From Pseudomonadota bacterium (lineage in GTDB: Bacteria > Pseudomonadota > Gammaproteobacteria > CAMYNG01): a stretch of DNA of 15,930 bases. Below are positions 1-8,411 of this stretch, piece after piece. The DNA lies in assembly GCA_020347585.1 (NCBI GenBank), contig CP070733.1, positions 1,182,617 to 1,198,546 of the forward strand, written 5' to 3'. The first letter of the stretch is position 1; each line of letters opens with the position of its first letter. The notes under the pieces are model-generated. The model did not search any database. It saw nothing but the letters and a program-made list of their open reading frames with translations, and was not told where the DNA came from. Position numbers and translations under genes: made by a program.

Positions 1-236
1 CTCGCGCCTTTCTCGCGCGCCAGCAGCCCGCCGTGCACCGCCATAGCCTGGGCACCGTACTCCAGGGCGTGCACCGCGCCAAGTGCGCCTTTGCTGCACA
101 AGGGATTGTCGGCCTCATGGTGCGAGATGGCGGTGCACACGATACTCACCTCGTCCCATTGCTCCACGGTGTGCAGCAGGCACATGGTGCCGGCGTGCGG
201 GATCAGGCTGCATAGTTCGTCACGTTCTATCGGCAT
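1..236 (-). CDS. apeP: ApeP-family 3-hydroxyacyl-ACP dehydratase (C-terminal part cut by window edge)
   Basis: The first 78 codons of a hot-dog fold dehydratase are present; the rest lies beyond the left edge. Translation from the ATG at 236 begins MPIERDELCSLIPHAGTMCL. It continues with SHHEADNPLC and an EYGAQAMAVHGGLLA segment. These blocks (LIPHxGxMCLL, SHxxxDNPL, EYxAQAMAVHG) are the ApeP-type signature. In aryl polyene synthesis ApeP pairs with ApeI and removes water from the 3-hydroxyacyl-ACP intermediate in each extension cycle. The start overlaps the stop of the chain-length-factor gene by 10 bases, so it is the next gene of the same operon. His14 in the PHAG motif is the likely catalytic histidine. 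The family call rests on motifs and context; the C-terminal half cannot be checked. Confidence 0.85.
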   Translation of the reverse strand, partial: MPIERDELCSLIPHAGTMCLLHTVEQWDEVSIVCTAISHHEADNPLCSKGALGAVHALEYGAQAMAVHGGLLAREKGA

Positions 237-1027
237 GGTGTGCACTCGATGTGCAGCAGGCTACCTGGCAGATAGGGCAGGCGGACGGTGGCCGCCTCCT
301 CGCGGGCGATCGCCATGATTAGTGGCAACGCGCGGGCCGCGGGATTCACTGTCCGGAGGTTTTCCAGCGTGGTGTCCTGCATGCGATCCTCGTTGCCCTG
401 GTCGTCGGCCATCGCGATATCAAGTCGCGTTGTGGACGCCGGTGTCGCCTCGTGGTGCAGCAGCAGGGCCACGGCGAACGGCTCGCCGATGAGTCGTGCG
501 GTATGCAGGGGCGGGGGTGGCGGAAAATCGTAGGCCACCAGCAGCACGGGACATTGCTCTGCCCGAACCATGGTCATGGCTTCGAGCAGGCCGGCGGCGA
601 ACGTCGCGTCATACACCGACAGGCTGGTGGAAGGGCGCCGCGACTGCGTGGCGATGGCCCAGTAGCCCGCGGGGGCATTGTGCACCGAATTGTGAAAGTG
701 AAACGGCGAAACCGGGCGTTCTACCGTGTCCAGCGCGGTGCAGATGCGATCGACGATTTCCAGGTCACCATCCGAGGAGGCAAAGACCGTGGCAAGTTCC
801 TCCGCGGGCGTGTTGCTAGATGCGATGGCGTCCTGCGCGGCGCACAGCGCCATACGGATGGTGTTGGTGGTGCGTCGCCTTTCATTGGCCGGCAGCAGCT
901 CGGCGCTGAGTTTTCCCAGCGCTTGATGCGCGTACGGCGCATCACCGCGTAGCACGGGCGCGCTTGCCTCCCAGCCCGCCAGTCCGGGGCCGGTTACGCC
1001 GATCTGCTCGACATACATCGTGCTCAT
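227..1027 (-). CDS. apeC: Beta-ketoacyl synthase chain length factor (ApeC-like)
   Basis: This 266-residue protein has the N-terminal ketosynthase-like fold of chain length factors. The motif HNSVHNAPAGYW (residues 112-123) is typical of the family. The segment after it (TSLSVYDATFAAGLLEA, residues 134-150) lies where a true ketosynthase carries its nucleophilic Cys, and no Cys is present there. It is therefore expected to be a non-condensing partner that dimerises with the adjacent ketosynthase (ApeO:ApeC in the Xenorhabdus system) and helps set polyene length. At 266 residues it is much shorter than a full ketosynthase, which is normal for this family. Its ATG overlaps the ketosynthase stop as ATGA (1024-1027), which points to coupled translation and equimolar production. 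A second in-frame ATG three codons in is possible. Confidence 0.85.
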   Translation of the reverse strand: MSTMYVEQIGVTGPGLAGWEASAPVLRGDAPYAHQALGKLSAELLPANERRRTTNTIRMALCAAQDAIASSNTPAEELATVFASSDGDLEIVDRICTALDTVERPVSPFHFHNSVHNAPAGYWAIATQSRRPSTSLSVYDATFAAGLLEAMTMVRAEQCPVLLVAYDFPPPPPLHTARLIGEPFAVALLLHHEATPASTTRLDIAMADDQGNEDRMQDTTLENLRTVNPAARALPLIMAIAREEAATVRLPYLPGSLLHIECTPCR

Positions 1028-2211
1028 CCGGGCCTCGCGAAGATCAGGCTGCAGTTGGTGCCGCCGAAGCCAAAGGAATTGGTCATGACGCGCTGGACGT
1101 CATGTTCCATCGGTGCGTCCAGTACATTCGCGTGCAGCGCCGGGTCCTTGTGCTGCAGGTTCAGCGTTGCTGGCAACACGCCGTATTCAAGGGCGATGAA
1201 ACAAAACACCGATTCCAGGATGCCGGCAGCGCCTAGGGTGTGCCCCGTCCAGCCCTTGGTGGAACTGCACGGCGTCTGCGTCCCGAATAACTCAGTTACC
1301 GCGCGGTCCTCGGCGGCGTCGTTGCTCGCGGTGGCTGTACCGTGCAGATTGATGTAGTCGATCGCCTGTGGAGCCAGTTGCGCGGCATCCAATGCGTGGT
1401 GCATAGCCAGTATTGCACCGGTGCCCTCGGGGTGTGGCGTTGACATATGGTAGGCGTCGCTGCTTTCGCCATAGCCTGCAAGTTGCACGGCGGTTGCGCC
1501 GGGCTGCGGTGGCTCAAGCAGCGCAAAACCGCCAGCCTCGCCGATGTTGATGCCGTCGCGCTGTGCGTCCCACGGACGACAAGGCGAACTGGAAACGAGT
1601 TGCAGTGAGTTAAAGCCGTACAGTGTGGTTAGGCAAAGGCTGTCGACGCCGCCGACTATCGCCGCGTCACACAATCCCGCCTGGATGTGACGCCAGGCGG
1701 CGGCGAAGACCTTGGCGCTCGACGAGCAGGCGGTCGAGACCACCATCGCGGGCCCCGTCAGTTCTAGAAAGCGGCGGGTGAAGTCGCCGACCGAAAAGAT
1801 GTTTTGCGTATAACGAAAGCGAAAATGCGCAGGCAATTCGTTGTGTTCGCGGTTGCGCTCGCGGTAGGCGATCTCGGTTTGGCGTATTCCCGATGTGCTG
1901 GTGCCAATGAAAACGCCGATTCGATCGGCACCGTAGCGGGCGCGCGCCGCGGCAACGGTTTCACTGAAGCCATCCTGCAGCAGGACAAGTTGCGCGAGCC
2001 GGTTGTTGCGGCATTCATACTCGGCCAGCCGCTCTGGCAGTGGCGATTGTTCGATGCCGTCGACCCGGCCGATCCAGGTTGGCAGACTGGCATCTTCGAA
2101 ATCACACGCACGAAGACCGCCGCGCCCGTCGCGCAGCGCCGTCGACGACTCGGCAACGCCGCGGGCGGCAGCGCTAACCACCGTGTATGCTGAAACCTGC
2201 AGGGGGTTCAT
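1024..2211 (-). CDS. apeO: Beta-ketoacyl-ACP synthase, KAS I/II type (ApeO-like)
   Basis: This 395-residue condensing enzyme should extend the growing aryl polyene by decarboxylative condensation with malonyl-ACP. All catalytic elements are visible: the nucleophile Cys162 in VVSTACSSSAK, His290 in NLHGTATASND, Lys319 and His324 in STKGWTGHTLGAAG, and the C-terminal NSFGFGGTN loop. The open frame extends upstream to 2487, but that part overlaps the MMPL gene and has no ketosynthase character. The ATG at 2211 (MNPLQVSAYTVVSAA) gives the usual family start and length. A 73-base gap separates it from the MMPL stop, the widest junction in the operon; I see no clear promoter or terminator there and only a weak ribosome site. 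It overlaps the chain length factor by four bases. Confidence 0.92.
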   Translation of the reverse strand: MNPLQVSAYTVVSAAARGVAESSTALRDGRGGLRACDFEDASLPTWIGRVDGIEQSPLPERLAEYECRNNRLAQLVLLQDGFSETVAAARARYGADRIGVFIGTSTSGIRQTEIAYRERNREHNELPAHFRFRYTQNIFSVGDFTRRFLELTGPAMVVSTACSSSAKVFAAAWRHIQAGLCDAAIVGGVDSLCLTTLYGFNSLQLVSSSPCRPWDAQRDGINIGEAGGFALLEPPQPGATAVQLAGYGESSDAYHMSTPHPEGTGAILAMHHALDAAQLAPQAIDYINLHGTATASNDAAEDRAVTELFGTQTPCSSTKGWTGHTLGAAGILESVFCFIALEYGVLPATLNLQHKDPALHANVLDAPMEHDVQRVMTNSFGFGGTNCSLIFARPG

Positions 2212-2284
2212 ACGGAGTGATGTCGTCAATGTGTTTCGCCAGTCGGTGCGGCCGCTGTGGCACCTGCAACGTACAGACTGCCGG

Positions 2285-4642
2285 CTAGTGCGAGTTGTTG
2301 CGCGCTGACGCCTCGGGTTGGGGAGCGAGGACCATCGCCGCTGCCAGAGTGGCGAACACGCCAATTGCCACTGTGGTCCCGATGGCATGTAGCACCGGAA
2401 TGTCCGATAGCGCAAGGATACCAAACACAGCAACCGTCGAACCAGCGCAAACCAGCACCGCATGCAGTGTCCGTGCGCGGGTATCACGATCGTCGCCGGG
2501 GCGACTGAAAAACAGGCTGTAGTCGAGCCCGATGCCCACGACCAGCAGCAGCGAGACGAGATGAAACAGCGACAGGCGCTCCCCCAGCAGCGTCAGTGCC
2601 AGCAGATCGATCACAATCGCCATGCCAACCGGCGTGATAACGCGCAATAGCCGCCCAGCGTTGCGTAGCGCCGGCCACAGCAGCGCCACGATCAATGCAG
2701 CACCAATCGCAAGACGCGCCAGTGCCGCGTTGCGGTACTCAACCACCAGCCGGTTGGTTTCGGTCTTGATATCGAAATAGCGTGCGCCGGCAACGTCCTG
2801 TTGTGCGAACCATGCGGCAAAACCCGCGTGGTCACGCACGCCGGAAAGCAGCACTAGCGCGGTCCAGGTTCCTTCCTGCGCGTGGAGCAGCGATTCCAGT
2901 CGCAGGCCCGGCGGTGTGCCGGCCAGGTCCGCGGGGCGCAACGGCGCAAGGCTGCGCGATTCGGCCACCGCCGCGACAAACGGTTCGAACGAGCCGCGCC
3001 GAAACGGCGTGTCCTGCATCGCTGCATCGAGTGCGCGCCGCAGTGTGGTGGCATCGGGCAGCGAATGCTGGCGACGCTGCTGTGTTACGACGCTCGGCAG
3101 GTAGATGTTCGGCGCATCGAAGCCGTCGATGCTGCCGGCGTCGACAAGCCTTTGCAACCGCCGTGAGAGTTCCTCGGAACGTTGCAGCACCGCCTGCACG
3201 TCGCCGTCGCGTATGACGACCAGGTGTGTAACCTCCGGCGCACCCAGTTCGCTGCGCAGGTGCCCGTCGAGCTGGCGTTCCGCGGCGGGCACGGGGCTGA
3301 GGGCGGCGAGGTCGCTTTCCCACACCGGTGGCGTGGCAACAAACAGCACTGCAAGCGCAACGACCCACAGCGTTAGCGCCGTGCGTTGAGTGGACCTTGC
3401 TGCCGGCAGGTGACGCAGCAAGCGCGTGGCCAGCGCAGGTGGCTGGGCGTGCGGCGCCCAATGCCCGGGCAGCACGGCGGGCAGTACCCAGCGGGTGGTC
3501 GCAGCTGCCGCCAGCAGCCCGCAAATCGCAAACAGGCCCAACTGGGTCAGGCCGGCAAAGTCGGTGGTGGTCATCGCCAGATAGCCGACCACGCTGGTCA
3601 GTACGCCGGTGCGCATGGTTGGCCAGATGCGTAGCAGACTGTTCAGCACACCGTACGAGGCGCGCAGATGGCTGAACAAGTGGATCGGATAGTCGATGGC
3701 GACGCCCAGCAGTGTAATCCCGAAGGCCAGGGTAATGCCGTGGATGTGGCCGAACACGGCCCCGACGGCGGCGATCCCTGCGGTGATCGCGGTAAACAGC
3801 GGCGCTGCGCCGAGTAGCAGGATACGCGCGGAGCGGTAGGCCGTGACCAGAATAATGAGCACCACCACGCTCGCGGCAATGCTGAGCAGTTGCGCTTCAC
3901 CACGAATGCGGTCGCGTGATTTGACCGCAAAGATCGCTGGGCCACTCAGTTCTAGCTTGGCGTCGCTAGCTCCGCCATGCGTTGTGCGCGCTGCGTCAAA
4001 GGCAGCGTGCACATCGTCGATGACCTGCTGTTGTACGTCAATGTCGAAGCCGGCGGCGCGTGTCTCCACCAGTAGCAGCGCCCGGCTGCCGTCGGCAGTG
4101 AACCACACGCCATAGCGGCGTGCCGGCCCACCGGCACCCATCCAGGCGCCAACCATGGCGCGCGCTTCGCCGGTGGGGTCGCTGGCCAGCAGGGGCTTGT
4201 CGAGCATGCCAAGCGGCGAGGCGAGCTCGCGCAGGCGCTGGCGCAGGGTCGATCGCAGGGCTTCAGTGGTGAAGCGTTGTGCGTCCTCACGCGGGCTGAG
4301 CAGGTAACGGTAACGCAGCAGTCGCTCGTACCCGGCAAGGTTTTTGGCCCGCTCACCATTGGCAATGCGCACGAACAGTGGGTTGGCGCGCAGGTCTGCG
4401 GCAAGTTGCTTGCTGAGTGCGGCGCTGTGCTCCTGCGTGTCTCCGGCAATGGCGATCAGTACCAGCCGTGAGGCCGGGCCTTGCTGTAACTCGCCGAGCA
4501 GGCGGTGGGTTTGCGACGTGTCGGAGCGCGGCAGGAACGCCGTCAGATCGGTCACAACAGGGGTTTGTGCAACGGCGAAGTAGGCGCCAGACGCCAAGAA
4601 GGCCAGCCAGAGCGCAATTGCTGTGAGGCGCTGTTTACTCAC
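2285..4642 (-). CDS. MMPL/RND-family exporter of the pigment cluster (ApeM-like)
   Basis: This 785-residue inner membrane protein has the duplicated RND layout. There is an N-terminal helix (about 5-25), a periplasmic domain (about 26-248), a helix bundle (about 250-395), a further helix near 420-440, a second periplasmic domain and a C-terminal bundle to about residue 775. Each bundle carries the family Asp-Tyr motif: GVAIDYPIHLFSH near 313-325 and GIGLDYSLFFS in the second half. In APE and xanthomonadin clusters an MMPL protein of this kind is thought to move the lipid-linked pigment out of the inner membrane, working with the LolA-like carrier encoded just upstream. Translation starts at a GTG (4642) that overlaps the LolA-like gene's stop by eight bases (GTGAGTAA). 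The exact substrate is inferred from context. Confidence 0.88.
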   Translation of the reverse strand: MSKQRLTAIALWLAFLASGAYFAVAQTPVVTDLTAFLPRSDTSQTHRLLGELQQGPASRLVLIAIAGDTQEHSAALSKQLAADLRANPLFVRIANGERAKNLAGYERLLRYRYLLSPREDAQRFTTEALRSTLRQRLRELASPLGMLDKPLLASDPTGEARAMVGAWMGAGGPARRYGVWFTADGSRALLLVETRAAGFDIDVQQQVIDDVHAAFDAARTTHGGASDAKLELSGPAIFAVKSRDRIRGEAQLLSIAASVVVLIILVTAYRSARILLLGAAPLFTAITAGIAAVGAVFGHIHGITLAFGITLLGVAIDYPIHLFSHLRASYGVLNSLLRIWPTMRTGVLTSVVGYLAMTTTDFAGLTQLGLFAICGLLAAAATTRWVLPAVLPGHWAPHAQPPALATRLLRHLPAARSTQRTALTLWVVALAVLFVATPPVWESDLAALSPVPAAERQLDGHLRSELGAPEVTHLVVIRDGDVQAVLQRSEELSRRLQRLVDAGSIDGFDAPNIYLPSVVTQQRRQHSLPDATTLRRALDAAMQDTPFRRGSFEPFVAAVAESRSLAPLRPADLAGTPPGLRLESLLHAQEGTWTALVLLSGVRDHAGFAAWFAQQDVAGARYFDIKTETNRLVVEYRNAALARLAIGAALIVALLWPALRNAGRLLRVITPVGMAIVIDLLALTLLGERLSLFHLVSLLLVVGIGLDYSLFFSRPGDDRDTRARTLHAVLVCAGSTVAVFGILALSDIPVLHAIGTTVAIGVFATLAAAMVLAPQPEASARNNSH

Positions 4643-5234
4643 CGTCGGGCTGAATAGTCATCACGCTGAGATCACCGCCGGTTTCCAGCGATTCTATCCG
4701 GGCGACTTCAGCACCGGCGCCATGGATGGTAATGGTGGAAACCACTTTTTTCATATCCCGGTCCAGCGGCCTGAGTTGCAGTGACCACCCAGCTTGGTCC
4801 CCGCCAAGTTTCAGTGTGTAGTACCGCTGCAGCACGTCGAGCTTGCCGCCGAGAGTGGCGCGAAACGCCTCGACAAAGGCGCGCACTGCTAGGTGCTCAT
4901 CGAGCAAGAAGCTCTGGCGGCCACGGTCTTCGCTTTCATGAAACAGTTGATCGCCTCTGGCCTCGAAGACCTCATGGTACGGAGCGAGCACCTCCTTGCG
5001 CACATAGTCCGGCGCCTGGTAACGCAGGATACCGTTGAGCGCGAGGGGTTCGTCGAGCAATTCGATGAACCGCGTTTCGCTGAATCGGGCGCTGGCTGCG
5101 GGGCGTGCCTGCAATATCTGCGCGAGCGCAGCCACGTCCCAGCCCGTATCGCCCCGTTGTGCAGTTGCAGTCCCCTGGGCAAACAGCAGCACTGCGATCA
5201 GGGTGCCACGCGCCCTAGCCGTGGTGAATGTCAT
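4635..5234 (-). CDS. LolA-like outer membrane lipoprotein/lipid carrier (ApeL-like)
   Basis: The 199-residue product starts MTFTTARARGTLIAVLLFAQ, a signal peptide with probable cleavage after about residue 25 (TATA|Q). The mature part has the LolA-type order: QILQARPAASARFSETRFI, then LNGILRYQAPDYVRKEVLAP, an aromatic/charged core, and a C-terminal strand MKKVVSTITIHG. LolA folds as an open beta-barrel that carries acylated cargo across the periplasm. The copy in APE clusters is thought to serve the pigment lipid, not general lipoproteins. I chose the ATG at 5234 because it puts the signal peptide directly at the N terminus. It overlaps the acyltransferase end by 20 bases. An ATG five codons upstream (5249) is an alternative; the longer open frame to 5381 reads only acyltransferase sequence out of frame. 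Confidence 0.85.
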   Translation of the reverse strand: MTFTTARARGTLIAVLLFAQGTATAQRGDTGWDVAALAQILQARPAASARFSETRFIELLDEPLALNGILRYQAPDYVRKEVLAPYHEVFEARGDQLFHESEDRGRQSFLLDEHLAVRAFVEAFRATLGGKLDVLQRYYTLKLGGDQAGWSLQLRPLDRDMKKVVSTITIHGAGAEVARIESLETGGDLSVMTIQPDGE

Positions 5235-6120
5235 CGGGCCAGAAGTCATAGAAGTTGAACCAGTTATACGGTGCACGGCGTGCATGGGATTCCAGCCGTG
5301 CGGCATATTGTTGCGCCCAGTGGCGTGCATCCGCTTCGCGCCGGCCGCGGCGCACGGTAATGCGGTTGGCGAGTTTCTCAAAATGGATATCGTAGCGGTT
5401 GCCTCCCCGGTACAGGCCGAAGAACAAGATGACGGGTACCTTCAGTACCGAGGCCAGCAGGAATGGAGCGGCCGGGAAGGGTGCATCGCGTTCGAAAAAC
5501 CGGCAGTGCACCACCCGGTCCTGCGGTACGGTGCGATCGCCGAGCATGCCGACCATGCCACCGCGCTCGAGGTGTTCGTGGACCTTGAGAAGTACATCAG
5601 GTGTGCCCGGACTAATGACCGAATCCGCGATTTCGGGGTTCAGGGCTTCGAGCAGTCGCGTAATCGTTTCGCTACGTTCCTTGTCCATTAGCACTTTGAG
5701 CGGTAAGCGCTTGTGGGAAAGGGCCAGCATGCGCAATACCTCGAAGCTGCCAAGATGTGAGCCGAGTAGTATGCAGCCGCTTCCCTGCGCCATCGTTTCG
5801 TCGAACATGTCGTGACCGTGTACCTGCAGGTCAAAGTACTGAAACCGGTCGGTGCAGAAGTACACCCGATCGAGAATGGTGGAGGCAAAACTGTGTATAT
5901 GGCGTGCAATGTTCCACAGGTTCGGCGGCTTGCCGGTGGCACGCGCCAGGAACTGGCGCGAGCAGCGGCGCCCCTCGGACGAGGTGAGTAGAAAATAGGC
6001 GGTGATGGGATGCAACAGCAGTCGCGTCGGGGTACGCCCCAGGTGCAGCGCTATCCAGCGAATCAGGCGGATCGCGGATGCCGAGCCGCGCTCATGCTGT
6101 TCTCGCCACTTTCGGTTCAC
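5215..6120 (-). CDS. LpxL/HtrB-type lipid acyltransferase, stand-alone
   Basis: This 301-residue protein resembles the lipid A late acyltransferase superfamily. The HX4E catalytic motif is present as SHLGSFE (His122, Glu127), followed by MLGDRTVPQDR and a C-terminal APYNWFNFYDFW segment common in the family. It should transfer an acyl chain, possibly the polyene, onto a membrane-anchored acceptor. In many APE clusters the equivalent enzyme is fused to a glycosyltransferase (ApeJ); here no glycosyltransferase domain is attached or nearby. The start is set at the GTG at 6120, which overlaps the ApeI stop as GTGA. The frame is open a further 22 codons upstream, but those lie inside apeI and do not look like protein of this family. 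Confidence 0.85.
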   Translation of the reverse strand: MNRKWREQHERGSASAIRLIRWIALHLGRTPTRLLLHPITAYFLLTSSEGRRCSRQFLARATGKPPNLWNIARHIHSFASTILDRVYFCTDRFQYFDLQVHGHDMFDETMAQGSGCILLGSHLGSFEVLRMLALSHKRLPLKVLMDKERSETITRLLEALNPEIADSVISPGTPDVLLKVHEHLERGGMVGMLGDRTVPQDRVVHCRFFERDAPFPAAPFLLASVLKVPVILFFGLYRGGNRYDIHFEKLANRITVRRGRREADARHWAQQYAARLESHARRAPYNWFNFYDFWPDDIHHG

Positions 6121-6428
6121 GCCTGCTCCGGTTCCACATTGAATTCCAGTTGACCGAGCGCGATTGGTTTGTCCTCGATGGTGCAACTGAACTTTGCATG
6201 CCCCTCGGTGCCCGGCGTGATGCTTATGGTAAACGGCTGCCCGGGCAGCAGTGGCATCACGAACTTAGCAACGGGAACGCGCGTAATCCGGCAGGGGCCA
6301 CACACCTTGCGCAAGGCTGTGAAGACCAGTTCGAGGATCACGACGCCTGGGACGACGGGATTGCCGGGGAAGTGCCCGGCGAGGCTCGGGTGGTCAGCGC
6401 CGATCACGGCGCGTGTTTTGTAACTCAC
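6117..6428 (-). CDS. apeI: ApeI-family FabZ-like dehydratase
   Basis: This small (103-residue) single hot-dog dehydratase carries the FabZ-like active-site block HFPGNPVVPGVV, with His19 as the probable catalytic residue. It is followed by a FVMPLLPGQPF strand pair and a C-terminal FSCTIEDKPIALGQLEF sheet edge. ApeI forms a heterodimer with ApeP in the characterised APE system and dehydrates 3-hydroxyacyl-ACP intermediates. The ApeP partner is encoded at the left edge of this window. The GTG at 6428 overlaps the ligase stop as GTGA. It is preferred over the upstream ATG at 6515, whose extra Arg/Ala/Gln-rich residues are the ligase sequence read in another frame. Confidence 0.87.
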   Translation of the reverse strand: MSYKTRAVIGADHPSLAGHFPGNPVVPGVVILELVFTALRKVCGPCRITRVPVAKFVMPLLPGQPFTISITPGTEGHAKFSCTIEDKPIALGQLEFNVEPEQA

Positions 6429-7771
6429 GCGGTCGCGCTCCGTTGCGAGAGCAAAGCGAGCAGGTTGGCGCGCGGCAGCTTGCCTGTCTCGTTGCGCGGC
6501 AGGCGCTCGACGCATACTAGTGGCCTGGGCAGGAACAGCGGGTCGAGCCGCTCCGCCAGTGCATCGTATATCTGCTCCCTGGCGAGTCCTGGTGCGACCA
6601 CGAAGGCAACAAGGCGCTTGACCGTGCCGTCATCGGCTTCTTCGGGGACGAAGAACACGCCGTCCTCGACACCGTCGATGTCGTTAAGTTTGTGATTGAG
6701 GTCGGCCAGCGACATGCGCTTGCCGGCGATTAATACCATGTCGGCGCAACGGCCCAGCAGTTCGAAATGGGTTGCATCGTGCTGGCGCAGCATGTCGGAA
6801 AGCGCCACCTCGTCGGCGAGGTTGGGCCCACTGACGAAGAACCGATTACCTGCCTCGCGCAGTAACATGCCGTCATACAGTCGCCACAGCGCACCATCCA
6901 GTGTGCGTCGGCTCGCCATGGAGCCGACCTCGGTGGCGCCGTAGATCTCCAGCAATTGCGTTTGCAGCACGGTTTCCGTCTCCGAAGCCAGTTGCATCGG
7001 CATGGGAGCGGTCGCCGAGATGATAAATGCGATCGGTGGCCACTTGAGCCCGGCGCGCACGCAGGTCCGAAGGTGCACCGGCGTGGTCACCAGCACGCGG
7101 GGTGAGGGCACCGCGGCTAGCGCCGCATGGATGTCGGCCGGAAAGAGCGGGCGTTCCGCGGAAAACCCCACGCCGGACACCAGCGGCAGCATGATGGAGG
7201 TTTCGAGCCCGTACATGTGCTGTGGTGGGACTGTGGCAACGATGGCTGCCAGATTTTCACGGTCAATTCCGAAGCGCTCCCTAGCAAGCTGTGCACCTGT
7301 AACCAGCGATCCCCATGTCTTGGGGTTGGCGCGCGCGCGGCCCGTGCTGCCCGAGGTAAAGGCCAATGCGGCGACGTGGTCCGCGGCGATTCGCGGATTC
7401 GCCAGCACGGCTGCCGCGCCGCAGAACAGGCCGGGATCAACGCGATGTTCGGCAACCGGAAGATCTGCCATCGCCTCGTCCGTTATGCAGTAACTATCGG
7501 CATATTCTCCGGCAATGTCGGCAAGCACACGGGGTGCAGGACTGGGCGGTAGCAGGTTGCACTGCCCACGCACAATGACAGCTGCGAAGGCCACCATGAA
7601 ATGGTAGCGATCGGTGCATAGGTTGATGGCGTAGCGCCTGTCAGGAAGCGCGTCCGCGAGTTGGCTTACATGCGCGAGAAACTGGTTCTGGCTAACCGCT
7701 TTGTTAGCACGCCATGCGATGGCATCACCTGGCCGGTGCGCGGCGAGCAGGGGAAAGGTGTTTATTGTCAC
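6425..7771 (-). CDS. AMP-dependent acyl/aryl ligase (ApeH / XanA2-like)
   Basis: This 448-residue ANL-superfamily adenylating enzyme has its motifs in order: AFTSGSTGRARANPK (P-loop, 137-151), VPPQHMYGLE (181-190), EIYGATEVG (275-283), GRCADMVLIAGKRMS hinge (340-354) and RNETGKLPR with the catalytic Lys431. It is shorter than typical acyl-CoA synthetases (500 or more residues), as is usual for ligases of APE clusters. The most likely role is to activate a hydroxybenzoate made by the chorismatase at 10310-11347 and load it onto one of the ACPs as starter. Substrate identity is inferred from context. The start is a GTG at 7771, nine bases after the stop of the preceding membrane protein gene; no ATG fits. 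Confidence 0.88.
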   Translation of the reverse strand: MTINTFPLLAAHRPGDAIAWRANKAVSQNQFLAHVSQLADALPDRRYAINLCTDRYHFMVAFAAVIVRGQCNLLPPSPAPRVLADIAGEYADSYCITDEAMADLPVAEHRVDPGLFCGAAAVLANPRIAADHVAALAFTSGSTGRARANPKTWGSLVTGAQLARERFGIDRENLAAIVATVPPQHMYGLETSIMLPLVSGVGFSAERPLFPADIHAALAAVPSPRVLVTTPVHLRTCVRAGLKWPPIAFIISATAPMPMQLASETETVLQTQLLEIYGATEVGSMASRRTLDGALWRLYDGMLLREAGNRFFVSGPNLADEVALSDMLRQHDATHFELLGRCADMVLIAGKRMSLADLNHKLNDIDGVEDGVFFVPEEADDGTVKRLVAFVVAPGLAREQIYDALAERLDPLFLPRPLVCVERLPRNETGKLPRANLLALLSQRSATA

Positions 7772-7780
7772 GGCGGTTGC

Positions 7781-8410
7781 CTACTCGTGGTGGCGGTGGA
7801 AATTGGTCGCAATCAGCCGCCGCAGAAAGTTGATGAATCCGCGCTGTTGCCGGTGTGGGAACAGTTTCTCACGCATAAAGTACTCACCACCGAGCAACAG
7901 CAATACCAACAGATAGTTTATAAAGTTGGTGAACAGCGACCATATCGCTGTGGGTGCATACAGGGCAAGCAGGGTGGATGTCAGCGCCATCAGGGCGAAG
8001 AACCCGGCCCAGATTCGGGTCAGGTTCCGTGAGTACGGCACAAGTTCCGGAGGCACTTCGCCCTCCATCTTCAGGATGTAACGCGTAATGAGCGGCATTT
8101 TACCGGGACGCAGCGTGGAGGCGAATAGCGCGCACAGGCCGGCGTTGAATGCAATCGGCGGAAGGTACAGCGCCTGCAGCGTGCCGACCTGGTTCAACAC
8201 CAGCGCGCACCCCAGTATGGCCAGCGCGATGATCGTTGCGGCATTGCGGTTGCGGTACGCAAGACTGACCAGCAGCCCGATCGCCAGCACCACGAACAGA
8301 CCGATTACCGCGTGCAGCGGCCGATCGGCCAGCAGATTGAAGTGGACTACGAACGGGTAGGTGACTATCGCGGCAACCAGCAGCAGGAACCATGGCGAAC
8401 GCCTGTGCAC
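7781..8410 (-). CDS. Six-helix membrane protein of APE clusters (COG4648-like), function unknown
   Basis: The product is a hydrophobic protein of about 209 residues with six likely membrane helices. In order these begin near WFLLLVAAIVTYP, HAVIGLFVVLAIGLL, AATIIALAILGCALVL, LPPIAFNAGLCALF, AGFFALMALTSTLLA and FTNFINYLLVLLLLGGEYF. Between helices four and five lies a charged loop with the sequence LITRYILKMEGEVP. Proteins of this layout sit between the ACP and ligase genes in APE and xanthomonadin operons; I know of no proven activity. Start choice is open: a GTG at 8410 lies one base after the ACP stop and puts the first helix close to the N terminus. A TTG at 8434 would add eight residues and overlap the ACP by 23 bases. 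The C-terminal tail is rich in Arg and His. Confidence 0.75.
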   Translation of the reverse strand: MHRRSPWFLLLVAAIVTYPFVVHFNLLADRPLHAVIGLFVVLAIGLLVSLAYRNRNAATIIALAILGCALVLNQVGTLQALYLPPIAFNAGLCALFASTLRPGKMPLITRYILKMEGEVPPELVPYSRNLTRIWAGFFALMALTSTLLALYAPTAIWSLFTNFINYLLVLLLLGGEYFMREKLFPHRQQRGFINFLRRLIATNFHRHHE

Positions 8411-8411
8411 T

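Noticed and set aside
452..952. Plus-strand open frame of about 166 codons opposite the chain length factor
   Set aside because: It is antisense to the ApeC-like gene, with Gly/Arg-rich composition and no motif.
2212..2487. Upstream extension of the ketosynthase frame to position 2487
   Set aside because: The extra 92 residues overlap the MMPL gene, are Arg/Trp/Cys-rich and do not resemble a ketosynthase. The ATG at 2211 starts the normal family N terminus.
2832..3524. Minus-strand open frame of about 230 codons inside the MMPL gene
   Set aside because: It is in another frame of the same strand, rich in Arg, Ala, Cys and Pro, with no family motif. The MMPL reading explains the region fully.
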